A DNA stretch of 7,208 nt from Lachnospiraceae bacterium UBA1718 (GTDB lineage Bacteria; Bacillota; Clostridia; Lachnospirales; Lachnospiraceae): positions 12,025 to 19,232 of the forward strand of contig DCIU01000031.1 of assembly GCA_002317245.1 (NCBI GenBank). Direction: 5' to 3'. How positions within the stretch are numbered: position 1 is the first letter of the stretch; each line of letters begins with the position of its first letter. Shown in pieces: positions 1-5,269 of this stretch. Position numbers and translations under genes: made by a program. The notes beneath the pieces are model-generated. The model did no database searches and was not told where the DNA came from. It saw only the letters and a list, made by a program, of their open reading frames with translations.

Positions 1-242
1 TCCTCAACCTGACAGGCTGTACCATGGATATGATGCTCTACTACGTCAACAAGGACATCCCAGTCCTGGCCCTCATGAACGATGGCTCAGCCATGCTCAT
101 TATCGGCTTCAACGAGCAGAACATTGTAGTCATGGACCCAGAACGCGGTGAGATCTACAAAATCGGCCGCAACGACTCCCGCGAGATGTTCGAGTCCAAC
201 GGTAACAGATTCATGACCTACGCGATTAAGAACAACGAATAA
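1..242 (+). CDS. C-terminal fragment of a C39/papain-like peptidase-fold protein (5' truncated)
   Basis: The reading frame is open from the window edge (codons begin at base 3) to a TAA at 240-242, giving 79 visible residues; the start lies outside the window. Seen: a segment of the form LYYVNKDIPVLALMNDGSAMLIIGF followed about ten residues later by MDPERGEIYKIG, ending in a phenylalanine/tyrosine-rich strand. This order (strand, short turn, VxIxGF strand, then a DP-G turn) is what the C-terminal lobe of C39-like and related papain-fold cysteine peptidases looks like. In active members a histidine normally opens the strand before the IxGY/F element; here that stretch reads SAMLIIGF, so the catalytic histidine appears to be absent. 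The visible domain may therefore be a non-catalytic binding module. Codon use is distinctive: only 17 of 79 codons end in A or T. Fold assignment is by pattern only, and the true family and full length cannot be judged from this piece. Confidence 0.5.
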   Translation, partial: LNLTGCTMDMMLYYVNKDIPVLALMNDGSAMLIIGFNEQNIVVMDPERGEIYKIGRNDSREMFESNGNRFMTYAIKNNE

Positions 243-261
243 TTGCCACAAAAACATTATA

Positions 262-390
262 AAAAGAGCACGATCTCGAAGTCCCTTCCGGCTGCAAGGA
301 AGTTAAATGGCCACCCGGTTATTAATTGGGCAGCCTGCAAAACCCGTTGCATAACAACGGCTGGCCAACGCTTCGAGATCGTGCTCTTTT
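262..390 (+). ncRNA. Candidate structured RNA with pseudoknot inside the terminator stem
   Basis: The sequence enclosed by the 20-bp stem can form ordered helices on the + strand. These are a 5-bp hairpin CTTCC/GGAAG (285-289 / 298-302) with loop GGCTGCAA; an enclosing helix TGGCCA/TGGCCA (308-313 / 362-367); a hairpin CCCGGTT/AATTGGG (314-320 / 324-330); and a hairpin CCGTTG/CAACGG (344-349 / 355-360). The first loop's GGCTGC (290-295) is the exact complement of GCAGCC (330-335), giving a 6-bp pseudoknot. Base 330 can serve either the pseudoknot or the third hairpin, not both. Two G-U pairs (317-327, 318-326) and a U-G pair extending the outer stem (282-370) exist only on the + strand; on the - strand they become A-C/C-A mismatches, which favours a + transcript. 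I do not recognise a named RNA family. No separate promoter is evident, so it may be the processed 3' end of the upstream mRNA. CAGCC/GGCTG (331-335 / 359-363) is a competing pairing. Confidence 0.4.
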
Positions 391-400
391 ATATATTTTT
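262..400. terminator. Large bidirectional terminator-like inverted repeat
   Basis: A perfect 20-bp inverted repeat (262-281 and 371-390, arm AAAAGAGCACGATCTCGAAG) lies between the stop of the upstream + gene (242) and the stop of the convergent PRPP synthetase gene (406). Its outer arms are A-rich on one side and T-rich on the other, so each strand would make a stable stem followed by a U tract: TTTTATATATTTTT on +, and TTTTTATAATGTTTTT on -. Position and polarity fit termination of both convergent transcripts. The 89-nt interior is far longer than a usual terminator loop and is itself structured (see the ncRNA entry). An alternative is a small MITE-like element with 20-bp terminal repeats, but no convincing target-site duplication is visible. 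Confidence 0.7.
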
Positions 401-405
401 GTTAG

Positions 406-1590
406 TTATAGCTCGCCGTTATTGTATCTAGCTACAATACTCTGAATTCTTTCACTAGGTCTCAATAGATCGCTGATTGAAGAATCATGGTTCAATGTAT
501 CGATTATATAAGCAATATATTTACTTAAATCACAACTTATGTACCATTCTTTCTCTAATAGCTCTTCTGGCTGGTAGATGAGGTTGGTTGTGAGGATCTT
601 GTTGATGAGACCCTTGTCATAGAAGTCATCGAACTTATCGAAGCCATTGGTGAAGAGGCCGAAGGTAGAGAATACGAAGATTCTGCCAGCATTGCGCTTC
701 TTTAACTCTGAAGCAACCTCTAAGATGCTTTCGCCTGAAGAGATCATATCATCGACGATGATGATGTCCTTGTCAGTTACATCTGAGCCTAAGAATTCAT
801 GAGCGATGATTGGGTTGCGGCCGTTAACAATCTTGGTGTAGTCACGTCTCTTGTAGAACATACCCATATCAAGACCAAGAACGTTGGCAATGTAGATAGC
901 TCTGCTCATTCCGCCTTCATCAGGGCTGACTACCATCATATGAGATGCATCAAGTGTAAGGTCCTTAACATTACGAAGGAGCCCCTTGATGAACTGATAT
1001 GCTGGCTGAACAGTCTCGAAGCCCTTAAGAGGGATAGCGTTCTGTACTCTGGCATCATGAGCATCGAAGGTAATGATATTATCAACACCCATTCTTGTGA
1101 GCTCCTGAAGAGCAAGGGCACAGTCAAGAGATTCTCTTGCTGTTCTCTTATGCTGACGGCTCTCATATAAGAATGGCATAATTACTGTAATTCTACGAGC
1201 CTTACCACCAACTGCGGCGATAACTCTCTTAAGATCCTGATAGTGATCATCAGGTGACATACGGTTTTCGTAGCCTGCCATCTTGTATGTTAATGAATAA
1301 TTACATACATCGACGAGAATGTAGAGATCAGAACCTCTAACAGACTCACTAATCTCACCCTTGCCTTCACCAGAACCAAATCTAGGAAGCTTTGCATTGA
1401 GGATGTAGGACTCTCTCTGATAACCTGAGAATGCCAAGCTGTTCTTGTGCTCATTCTCACGCTCAGTTCTCCAGCCAACAAGATACTTGTCAACCTTCTC
1501 GCCTAACTGTTTACAACTCTTAAGTGGAATAATTCTAAGGGAACCTACTGGAATCGACTCCAGATTACGCTTCTCTTCACGATTCTCCAT
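406..1590 (-). CDS. prs: Ribose-phosphate pyrophosphokinase (PRPP synthetase), long form
   Basis: Cytosolic enzyme transferring pyrophosphate from ATP to ribose 5-phosphate to make PRPP, precursor of purine, pyrimidine, histidine, tryptophan and NAD synthesis. Family landmarks appear in the expected order in the 394 residues: RFGSGEGKGEISESVRG (70-86), matching the canonical RFSDGE...ESVRG segment; the flexible catalytic loop YESRQHKRTARE (142-153); FDAHDARVQNAIP (175-187), equivalent to the DLHAxQIQGFF-IP stretch; VVSPDEGGMSRA (220-231); KRRDY (247-251); and the PRPP-binding loop IIVDDMISSGES (277-288). Typical bacterial Prs is about 315 aa. The extra length lies at the N-terminus, before residue 70, and in a C-terminal tail after about residue 340, a layout I associate with clostridial long-form Prs. 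The ATG at 1590 follows a GAGG at 1600-1603 with 9-nt spacing. It is the last gene of the DnaD/ATPase/prs run, 29 nt after the ATPase stop, and ends 16 nt before the large inverted repeat. Confidence 0.93.
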   Translation of the reverse strand: MENREEKRNLESIPVGSLRIIPLKSCKQLGEKVDKYLVGWRTERENEHKNSLAFSGYQRESYILNAKLPRFGSGEGKGEISESVRGSDLYILVDVCNYSLTYKMAGYENRMSPDDHYQDLKRVIAAVGGKARRITVIMPFLYESRQHKRTARESLDCALALQELTRMGVDNIITFDAHDARVQNAIPLKGFETVQPAYQFIKGLLRNVKDLTLDASHMMVVSPDEGGMSRAIYIANVLGLDMGMFYKRRDYTKIVNGRNPIIAHEFLGSDVTDKDIIIVDDMISSGESILEVASELKKRNAGRIFVFSTFGLFTNGFDKFDDFYDKGLINKILTTNLIYQPEELLEKEWYISCDLSKYIAYIIDTLNHDSSISDLLRPSERIQSIVARYNNGEL

Positions 1591-1619
1591 ATCGGATAGC
1601 CTCGCTTTCTTTATACACT

Positions 1620-2567
1620 CTATTTACTTGAATTAACCTTGCTTGCAATACGAATATCTGGTCCTGACATCTTACATAAGGTATATCCGCCAGTTACTCG
1701 TGAAAATGCACGATCTGTATATCTGTCCTTAAGCTCTATCAGAGTAAGGTTGGTCGATATAATTACCGGCTTATTCCTGAGAGCCCTCTCGTTAAGAAGA
1801 GAGAAAAGGGATGATACAACAAAATTATTAGGAAATTCTGTTCCCAGATCGTCTATGATTAACAGGTCGCAGCCATATATGTTCTCGATATCGCCCTTGT
1901 CATCCTTCTTATTATATAGAAGGTCGAAGAGGGTAATTGCACTGAAATATATAACTGAATGACCAGTGTTAAGCAATTCCTTAGCTATGCACTGACTTAG
2001 CATAGACTTGCCGACACCAACTGTACCATAAAAAATGAGATTTTGGTAGTCGTTATCGAAATTCTCTACGAATTTAATAGATTTTTCCTTGGCATCAAGG
2101 AAGTTATGGAGATCATCTCCAGAATAGTAGCGTTCTGTCAACTTATCGAAGCCAGCCTTATTCAGATGTTCAATAATGTTGGATTGATTGTACAGAATTG
2201 TAATAATCTGCTGCTTGAAACAGTGGCACATATCGTTACCAATATATCCAGTATCCTTACAGTCATCACATTCGAACTTAGGCTCCAGGAAATCATCGGG
2301 ATATCCTGCAGCTCTCATAAGCGCTTTTTTCTGTTCTGAAAGGTCTGAAATTGTTGAAGACAGATCATCTAGGGCTGATTTATCGCCAGAGATTGCCTGA
2401 AGCGCTCTCTGCACAGTGAGACTGGCGATGGCCTCGGATAATTCCTTGTAGCCATCTACCTTCTCGTTGACTATACGCTCGTTCTCATCGCGTAGCATAA
2501 TGGCATCACGATGCTTCTCGTCGTATCTTTTTCTGATTGAATTGAACTGTGAGTTTGTAATTGACAT
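1620..2567 (-). CDS. dnaC: DnaI/DnaC-like AAA+ helicase loader ATPase
   Basis: Predicted loader that places the replicative helicase on DNA at initiation and restart. Of 315 residues, the first ~95 are charged and helical, probably coiled-coil, in the position of the helicase-binding domain of DnaI. A cysteine cluster C100-x2-C103-x10-C114-x-C116 looks like a zinc site. The AAA+ core follows: Walker A GTVGVGKS (181-188), Walker B LLIIDDLG (235-242), sensor-1 strand VIISTNL (268-274), and the arginine-finger segment DRAFSRV (285-291, R290 the likely finger). This matches DnaI/DnaC and also IstB-type transposition helpers. The chromosomal partnership with a DnaD-family gene and absence of any transposase argue against IstB. 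It starts 14 nt after the DnaD-family stop with only a weak AGGT as ribosome site (about 2573-2576), suggesting translational coupling. In B. subtilis a DnaD-superfamily loader gene (dnaB) similarly lies just upstream of dnaI. The symbol follows the E. coli loader; the Bacillus name would be dnaI. Confidence 0.88.
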   Translation of the reverse strand: MSITNSQFNSIRKRYDEKHRDAIMLRDENERIVNEKVDGYKELSEAIASLTVQRALQAISGDKSALDDLSSTISDLSEQKKALMRAAGYPDDFLEPKFECDDCKDTGYIGNDMCHCFKQQIITILYNQSNIIEHLNKAGFDKLTERYYSGDDLHNFLDAKEKSIKFVENFDNDYQNLIFYGTVGVGKSMLSQCIAKELLNTGHSVIYFSAITLFDLLYNKKDDKGDIENIYGCDLLIIDDLGTEFPNNFVVSSLFSLLNERALRNKPVIISTNLTLIELKDRYTDRAFSRVTGGYTLCKMSGPDIRIASKVNSSK

Positions 2568-2581
2568 ATATTACCTATCTA

Positions 2582-3439
2582 TTACAGACTAAGTAGCTGC
2601 TTCTCAATAGCTTCTACATCATAGTCTCTTGTCTCCATGCCCTTGCTTGGATTAGCCTTGGCTGTGGATATATTACGAATCTTAGCCTGTCCGCCTGTTG
2701 TGTCGCTGAAGTTGCTCTTAAGGTACTTCCTTGCGTCGGCAGCAGTCTTGATATTATTCTCTGCCCAGTCGATGGCTACCTTATCCATATAAGAGAAGGT
2801 GGTCTTGCCACGTTCTACACAGGCCTGGATAAGCTCATCAATTAAGTCCTCATCAAACTTAAGCACATCTGTGAAGAAGAGGAGAGAGCGAATATCATTA
2901 GCTGAGAGAGTACGACCAAGGTATCTCTCTGCAACGTAGATTAACTGTTCTGTTCCTGGCTTATTCTTGAAGGCCTTGAGATCGCCTGCATTATAGGATG
3001 GCTTAACATACTCTGTGACAGGAGCCTCCTCTCTGACAGGGAAGTTTGTCATAGTAGCTGGAGCAGTCATAGTGACTGGAGCAGTGACAGTTACAGACAC
3101 AGGAGCAGTCTCAGCCGCAATATCAATGCCAGATACCTGTCTTAAGCTAATATCATGGAACTGGATAGCTACAATATTGCCAGATCTGTCCTGGTTAAGA
3201 GACATTACGCCCATCTTCTCCCAGTAACGCAGAGCCCTGCAGATATCCTTCTCTGTATGATTAAATTTATCGGCCATATCACCAATGTTAGTTGATCTGC
3301 CGCCATTCATCATGCGGACAAGGTACAAGTATACCTTAATCTGCGCATCATTAGCGTCAGCCAAGTACTCATCTATGAAATAATTAGATACAGAAAAGCT
3401 GCCTGAATCGCTGTCTCTGTACAATGTAAGGTCACCCAT
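2582..3439 (-). CDS. DnaD-domain replication initiation/primosome protein
   Basis: DnaD/DnaB-superfamily protein of Firmicutes, expected to bind DNA at origins or stalled forks and recruit the helicase with its loader. The 285 residues divide into an N-terminal winged-helix part (about 15-100: YFIDEYL, IKVYLYLVRMM, then TEKDICRALRYWEKMGV as probable recognition helix and wing); a low-complexity Val/Thr/Ala/Pro linker (about 110-145); and a C-terminal DnaD domain (about 160-243) ending in the diagnostic FSYMDKVAIDWAENNIKT (215-232), equivalent to YIxxILxxWxxxGI. The disordered tail ends in an EAIEKQLLSL helix. ATG at 3439 follows AAGGAAG (3449-3455) at 9-nt spacing. It is the first gene of the operon, behind an extended -10 promoter and the DnaA-box cluster. 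Whether it is orthologous to B. subtilis DnaD or DnaB cannot be settled here; synteny with the loader ATPase resembles dnaB-dnaI, so no symbol is given. Confidence 0.88.
   Translation of the reverse strand: MGDLTLYRDSDSGSFSVSNYFIDEYLADANDAQIKVYLYLVRMMNGGRSTNIGDMADKFNHTEKDICRALRYWEKMGVMSLNQDRSGNIVAIQFHDISLRQVSGIDIAAETAPVSVTVTAPVTMTAPATMTNFPVREEAPVTEYVKPSYNAGDLKAFKNKPGTEQLIYVAERYLGRTLSANDIRSLLFFTDVLKFDEDLIDELIQACVERGKTTFSYMDKVAIDWAENNIKTAADARKYLKSNFSDTTGGQAKIRNISTAKANPSKGMETRDYDVEAIEKQLLSL
3060..3109. repeat. Short in-frame repeats in the DnaD-family linker
   Basis: GGAGCAGT occurs three times (3060-3067, 3078-3085, 3102-3109), spaced 18 and 24 bp, both multiples of three. On the coding (-) strand these encode repeated T-A-P-V/A units of the flexible linker between the winged helix and the DnaD domain. 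The in-frame spacing suggests slippage-type length variation of a disordered linker rather than a separate element. Confidence 0.5.
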
Positions 3440-3477
3440 TTATTACTACTTCCTTAATGCTTTTATTCGCAAGAGGA

Positions 3478-3506
3478 ATTATAGCATAGGAGGTGTAAAA
3501 AACATA
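3478..3506 (-). promoter_or_regulatory. Extended -10 promoter of the DnaD/loader/prs operon
   Basis: Reading the - strand, TGCTATAAT (3486 down to 3478) is a perfect TATAAT preceded by the TGn extension. The -35 region (about 3501-3506, TATGTT) is poor, as is usual where an extended -10 is used. Transcription would start near 3471, leaving a leader of about 32 nt that contains the AAGGAAG ribosome site. This is the only good promoter seen upstream of the three-gene run. Confidence 0.6.
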
Positions 3507-3520
3507 GAGGGTCACACCTC
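3490..3520. promoter_or_regulatory. Palindrome over the -35 region, possible operator
   Basis: A perfect 7-bp inverted repeat, GAGGTGT (3490-3496) and ACACCTC (3514-3520), has a 17-bp centre. It straddles the -35 region, centred about 34 bp upstream of the predicted start near 3471. Arm spacing is about two helical turns centre to centre, which would suit a dimeric regulator. No known operator is recognised. It could also be a short RNA hairpin in read-through transcripts from murC, but there is no U tract after it, so it is not a terminator. Confidence 0.35.
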
Positions 3521-3553
3521 GCAAAGCCCGTAAAATCGGCGTTTTTGACCAAT

Positions 3554-3690
3554 TGTGGATAATGTGGATAATGTGGATATCTTTTTGAAAACCACTTCAA
3601 ACTGGCTAAAACAGGGGGCTTTGGAAAATTAAAATATCCACAAATTTCAGTGGCCAAAATGACCTCAAAATTTGTGGATAATGTGGATAA
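3554..3690. promoter_or_regulatory. DnaA-box cluster (six boxes, four perfect)
   Basis: The DnaA box consensus TTATCCACA is present on the - strand at 3554-3562, 3563-3571, 3673-3681 and 3682-3690, all perfect. The variant ATATCCACA (8/9) lies at 3572-3580 on - and at 3634-3642 on +. The first three abut head-to-tail with an exact 9-bp period; the last two also abut and end at the base before the murC stop codon. The cluster lies about 83-219 bp upstream of the predicted operon start. Clusters of this kind occur in oriC and in DnaA-regulated or DnaA-titrating loci of Firmicutes. Gene context (helicase-loader operon, no dnaA/dnaN) favours regulation or titration over an origin. Confidence 0.8.
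3625..3680 (-). terminator. Probable murC terminator built from DnaA boxes
   Basis: On the - strand, downstream of murC, a perfect 13-bp inverted repeat (3668-3680 and 3635-3647, arm TATCCACAAATTT) encloses 20 nt and is followed at once by TTTTAATTTT (3634-3625). The loop can form a further 4-bp GGTC/GGCC stem. Geometry fits an intrinsic terminator, although the stem is AT-rich and hence modest in strength. Both arms contain DnaA boxes facing each other. Confidence 0.5.
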
Positions 3691-5067
3691 TTATATTCCA
3701 AGTAGACTTTCGCCCACTTTTACGATATCTCCGGCTCCCATAGTTATCAACATATCACCGGAAGAACAATTTTCTAAAATAAAATTTTCAATTTCATCAA
3801 AAGTTGGGAAATAATAGCAGTCCTTTCCGTTTTTGATGATCTCTGCCTGTAGATCCCTCGAAGAAATACCAATCGTATTCTTCTCTCTCGCGGCATAAAT
3901 GTCAGCAAGGATAATTCCGTCAGCCAGGGACAGGGCCTCGGCAAACTGATGAAGGAATGCCTTGGTTCTTGTATATGTATGAGGCTGGAATGCAACCCAT
4001 AACTTCTTGTGTTCACACTTAAGCGCTGTTGTGAGAGTAGTCATTATCTCAGTTGGATGATGAGCGTAGTCATCGATGATTGTAAGTTCGCCAATCTTGC
4101 CCTTGTACTGGAATCGTCTGTCAGTACCGCCGAATCTAAGAAGACCTGCCTTGATTGAATCCCTGTCTACGCTGCATACATCCGCACAGCAGATTGCAGC
4201 CATTGAGTTAGACACGTTGTGAAGACCTGGAACACCAAGCGACACCTCCATGGTACCCTTAGGGCTATTCAAAGTGTAAGTCGCATGATTTTTCTCATCA
4301 TATGTAATATCTGTTGCATAGTAATCACATGACTCATCGAAGCCGTAGGTATATACCTTGACATTAAGCCCCTTAGTAATCTCAGGAATGTTATCAATCT
4401 CTCCATTTATTATAAGAGCACCATCCTCTGGCAGGAGCGAAGCAAACTTAGTGAATGAATTACGTATGTCGTTAATATCCTTGAAGAAATCAAGATGATC
4501 CTCTTCGATATTGAGAATAATAGATACCTTAGGGAAAAAGCTAAGGAAACTGTTGGTATATTCGCAGGCCTCTGTTACGAAGTAATCAGACTGTCCAATA
4601 CGGATATTGCCATCAATGCTCTTTAATATTCCGCCGACGGTAATTGTTGGATCCAGGTCTGCACTTAAGAGAATCTCTGACACCATTGAGGTGGTAGTTG
4701 TCTTGCCGTGGGTGCCTGAGATAGCGATTGGTAACTGGAAGTTACGCATTATCTCGCCAAGCAGCTCGGCTCTTGACAGAGATGGGATATTCTTAGCCTT
4801 CATCTCCATCCATTCGGGATTGTCCTCGCGGATAGCTGCTGTATATACGAACAAATCTATATCATCTGCAATATTAGAAGAACGCTGGCCTATATAGACC
4901 TTCATTCCCTTGGCTTCAAGGCCGTTAGTAATGTCGCTGGCCTTCATATCAGAGCCGGAGATTCTGAAGCCACGGCTTAAGAGGATCTCTGCCAGACCGC
5001 TCATACTGATTCCACCGATACCACAGAAGTAAACATGAATTGGATTTTTAAAATCAATTTGATACAT
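3691..5067 (-). CDS. murC: UDP-N-acetylmuramate--L-alanine ligase
   Basis: Cytoplasmic ATP-dependent ligase adding L-alanine to UDP-N-acetylmuramic acid, the first peptide step of peptidoglycan synthesis. The 458 residues show all Mur-ligase regions: UDP-binding Rossmann CGIGGISMSGLA (15-26), ATP loop GTHGKTTTTS (118-127), ACEYTNSF (167-174), NIEEDHLD (186-193), GLHNVSN (281-287), the MurC-type GGTDRRFQ (313-320), DDYAHHPTE (332-340) and QPHTYTRTK (361-369). The last three separate MurC from MurD/E/F. The frame stays open to an ATG at 5124, but I chose 5067. The product then starts MYQIDFKNPIHVYF, close to the Rossmann strand as in the family, with AGAAGTGG at 5073-5080 as ribosome site. The predicted promoter would also start transcription near 5097, inside the longer version, whose extra 19 residues look like untranslated leader. 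The gene is monocistronic or ends at the hairpin at 3625-3680, and is divergent from glgC. Confidence 0.95.
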   Translation of the reverse strand: MYQIDFKNPIHVYFCGIGGISMSGLAEILLSRGFRISGSDMKASDITNGLEAKGMKVYIGQRSSNIADDIDLFVYTAAIREDNPEWMEMKAKNIPSLSRAELLGEIMRNFQLPIAISGTHGKTTTTSMVSEILLSADLDPTITVGGILKSIDGNIRIGQSDYFVTEACEYTNSFLSFFPKVSIILNIEEDHLDFFKDINDIRNSFTKFASLLPEDGALIINGEIDNIPEITKGLNVKVYTYGFDESCDYYATDITYDEKNHATYTLNSPKGTMEVSLGVPGLHNVSNSMAAICCADVCSVDRDSIKAGLLRFGGTDRRFQYKGKIGELTIIDDYAHHPTEIMTTLTTALKCEHKKLWVAFQPHTYTRTKAFLHQFAEALSLADGIILADIYAAREKNTIGISSRDLQAEIIKNGKDCYYFPTFDEIENFILENCSSGDMLITMGAGDIVKVGESLLGI

Positions 5068-5103
5068 AATTACCACTTCTTTCTTATTAAAAGTACCTAT
5101 GTA

Positions 5104-5132
5104 AATATAACTCAAAGCCCTCAAAAATTCAA
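5104..5132 (-). promoter_or_regulatory. Predicted murC promoter
   Basis: On the - strand TTGAAT (5127-5132) and TATATT (5104-5109) are separated by 17 bp, matching the sigma-A consensus at four of six and five of six positions. Transcription would begin near 5097, giving a leader of about 30 nt before the ATG at 5067. This placement helps exclude the upstream ATG at 5124. Confidence 0.5.
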
Positions 5133-5198
5133 ATTAAGTCAATTTTCGTAAAAATATACAAAAATTCTCAAAATTATCACAATTGTTTGTATAAATTA

Positions 5199-5227
5199 TT
5201 CACTTTGACTGGGTGCTGTGATATAAT
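5199..5227 (+). promoter_or_regulatory. Predicted glgCD promoter with extended -10
   Basis: TTCACT (5199-5204) and a perfect TATAAT (5222-5227) are separated by 17 bp, and TGA directly before the -10 (5219-5221) supplies the TGn extension. Start would be near 5234, leaving a 36-nt leader with no evident riboswitch. A closer -35 match, TTGACT at 5205-5210, sits only 11 bp from the -10 and is too near to pair with it. Confidence 0.6.
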
Positions 5228-5269
5228 CATTATACATTTTCTATAAAGAATTAGCGATGGAGGAATGAC

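Noticed and set aside
285..367. Pistol self-cleaving ribozyme
   Set aside because: Helix order, loop pseudoknot and the GTTAAAT linker are reminiscent, but there is an extra hairpin at 314-330, almost no internal loop on the 3' side between 360 and 362, and no match to the cleavage-site region, so I do not call it pistol.
243..431. A 62-codon open frame on the + strand downstream of the first gene
   Set aside because: It runs through the inverted repeat and into the antisense of prs, begins right after the upstream stop without a ribosome site, and shows no protein-like features.
1605..1640. Possible separate promoter for prs (TATAAA about 1610-1615 on the - strand)
   Set aside because: The -10-like hexamer sits in the ATPase 3' end with no good -35 at 16-18 bp and no TGn extension in register. 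Operon transcription explains prs expression.
3463..3657. A 64-codon open frame on the - strand in the intergenic region
   Set aside because: It consists of the DnaA-box repeats and palindromes read as codons (PHYPHYP). It has no ribosome site and covers the operon promoter, so it is not a gene.
3554..3690. Chromosomal replication origin (oriC)
   Set aside because: There are enough DnaA boxes, but neither dnaA nor dnaN is adjacent, no clear AT-only unwinding tract is next to them, and the region sits between murC and an operon promoter. Regulation or titration is the simpler reading; a GC-skew plot would decide.
5068..5124. 19-residue N-terminal extension of MurC from the ATG at 5124
   Set aside because: The predicted transcription start near 5097 lies inside it, a ribosome site precedes the ATG at 5067, and the extension does not resemble MurC N-termini.
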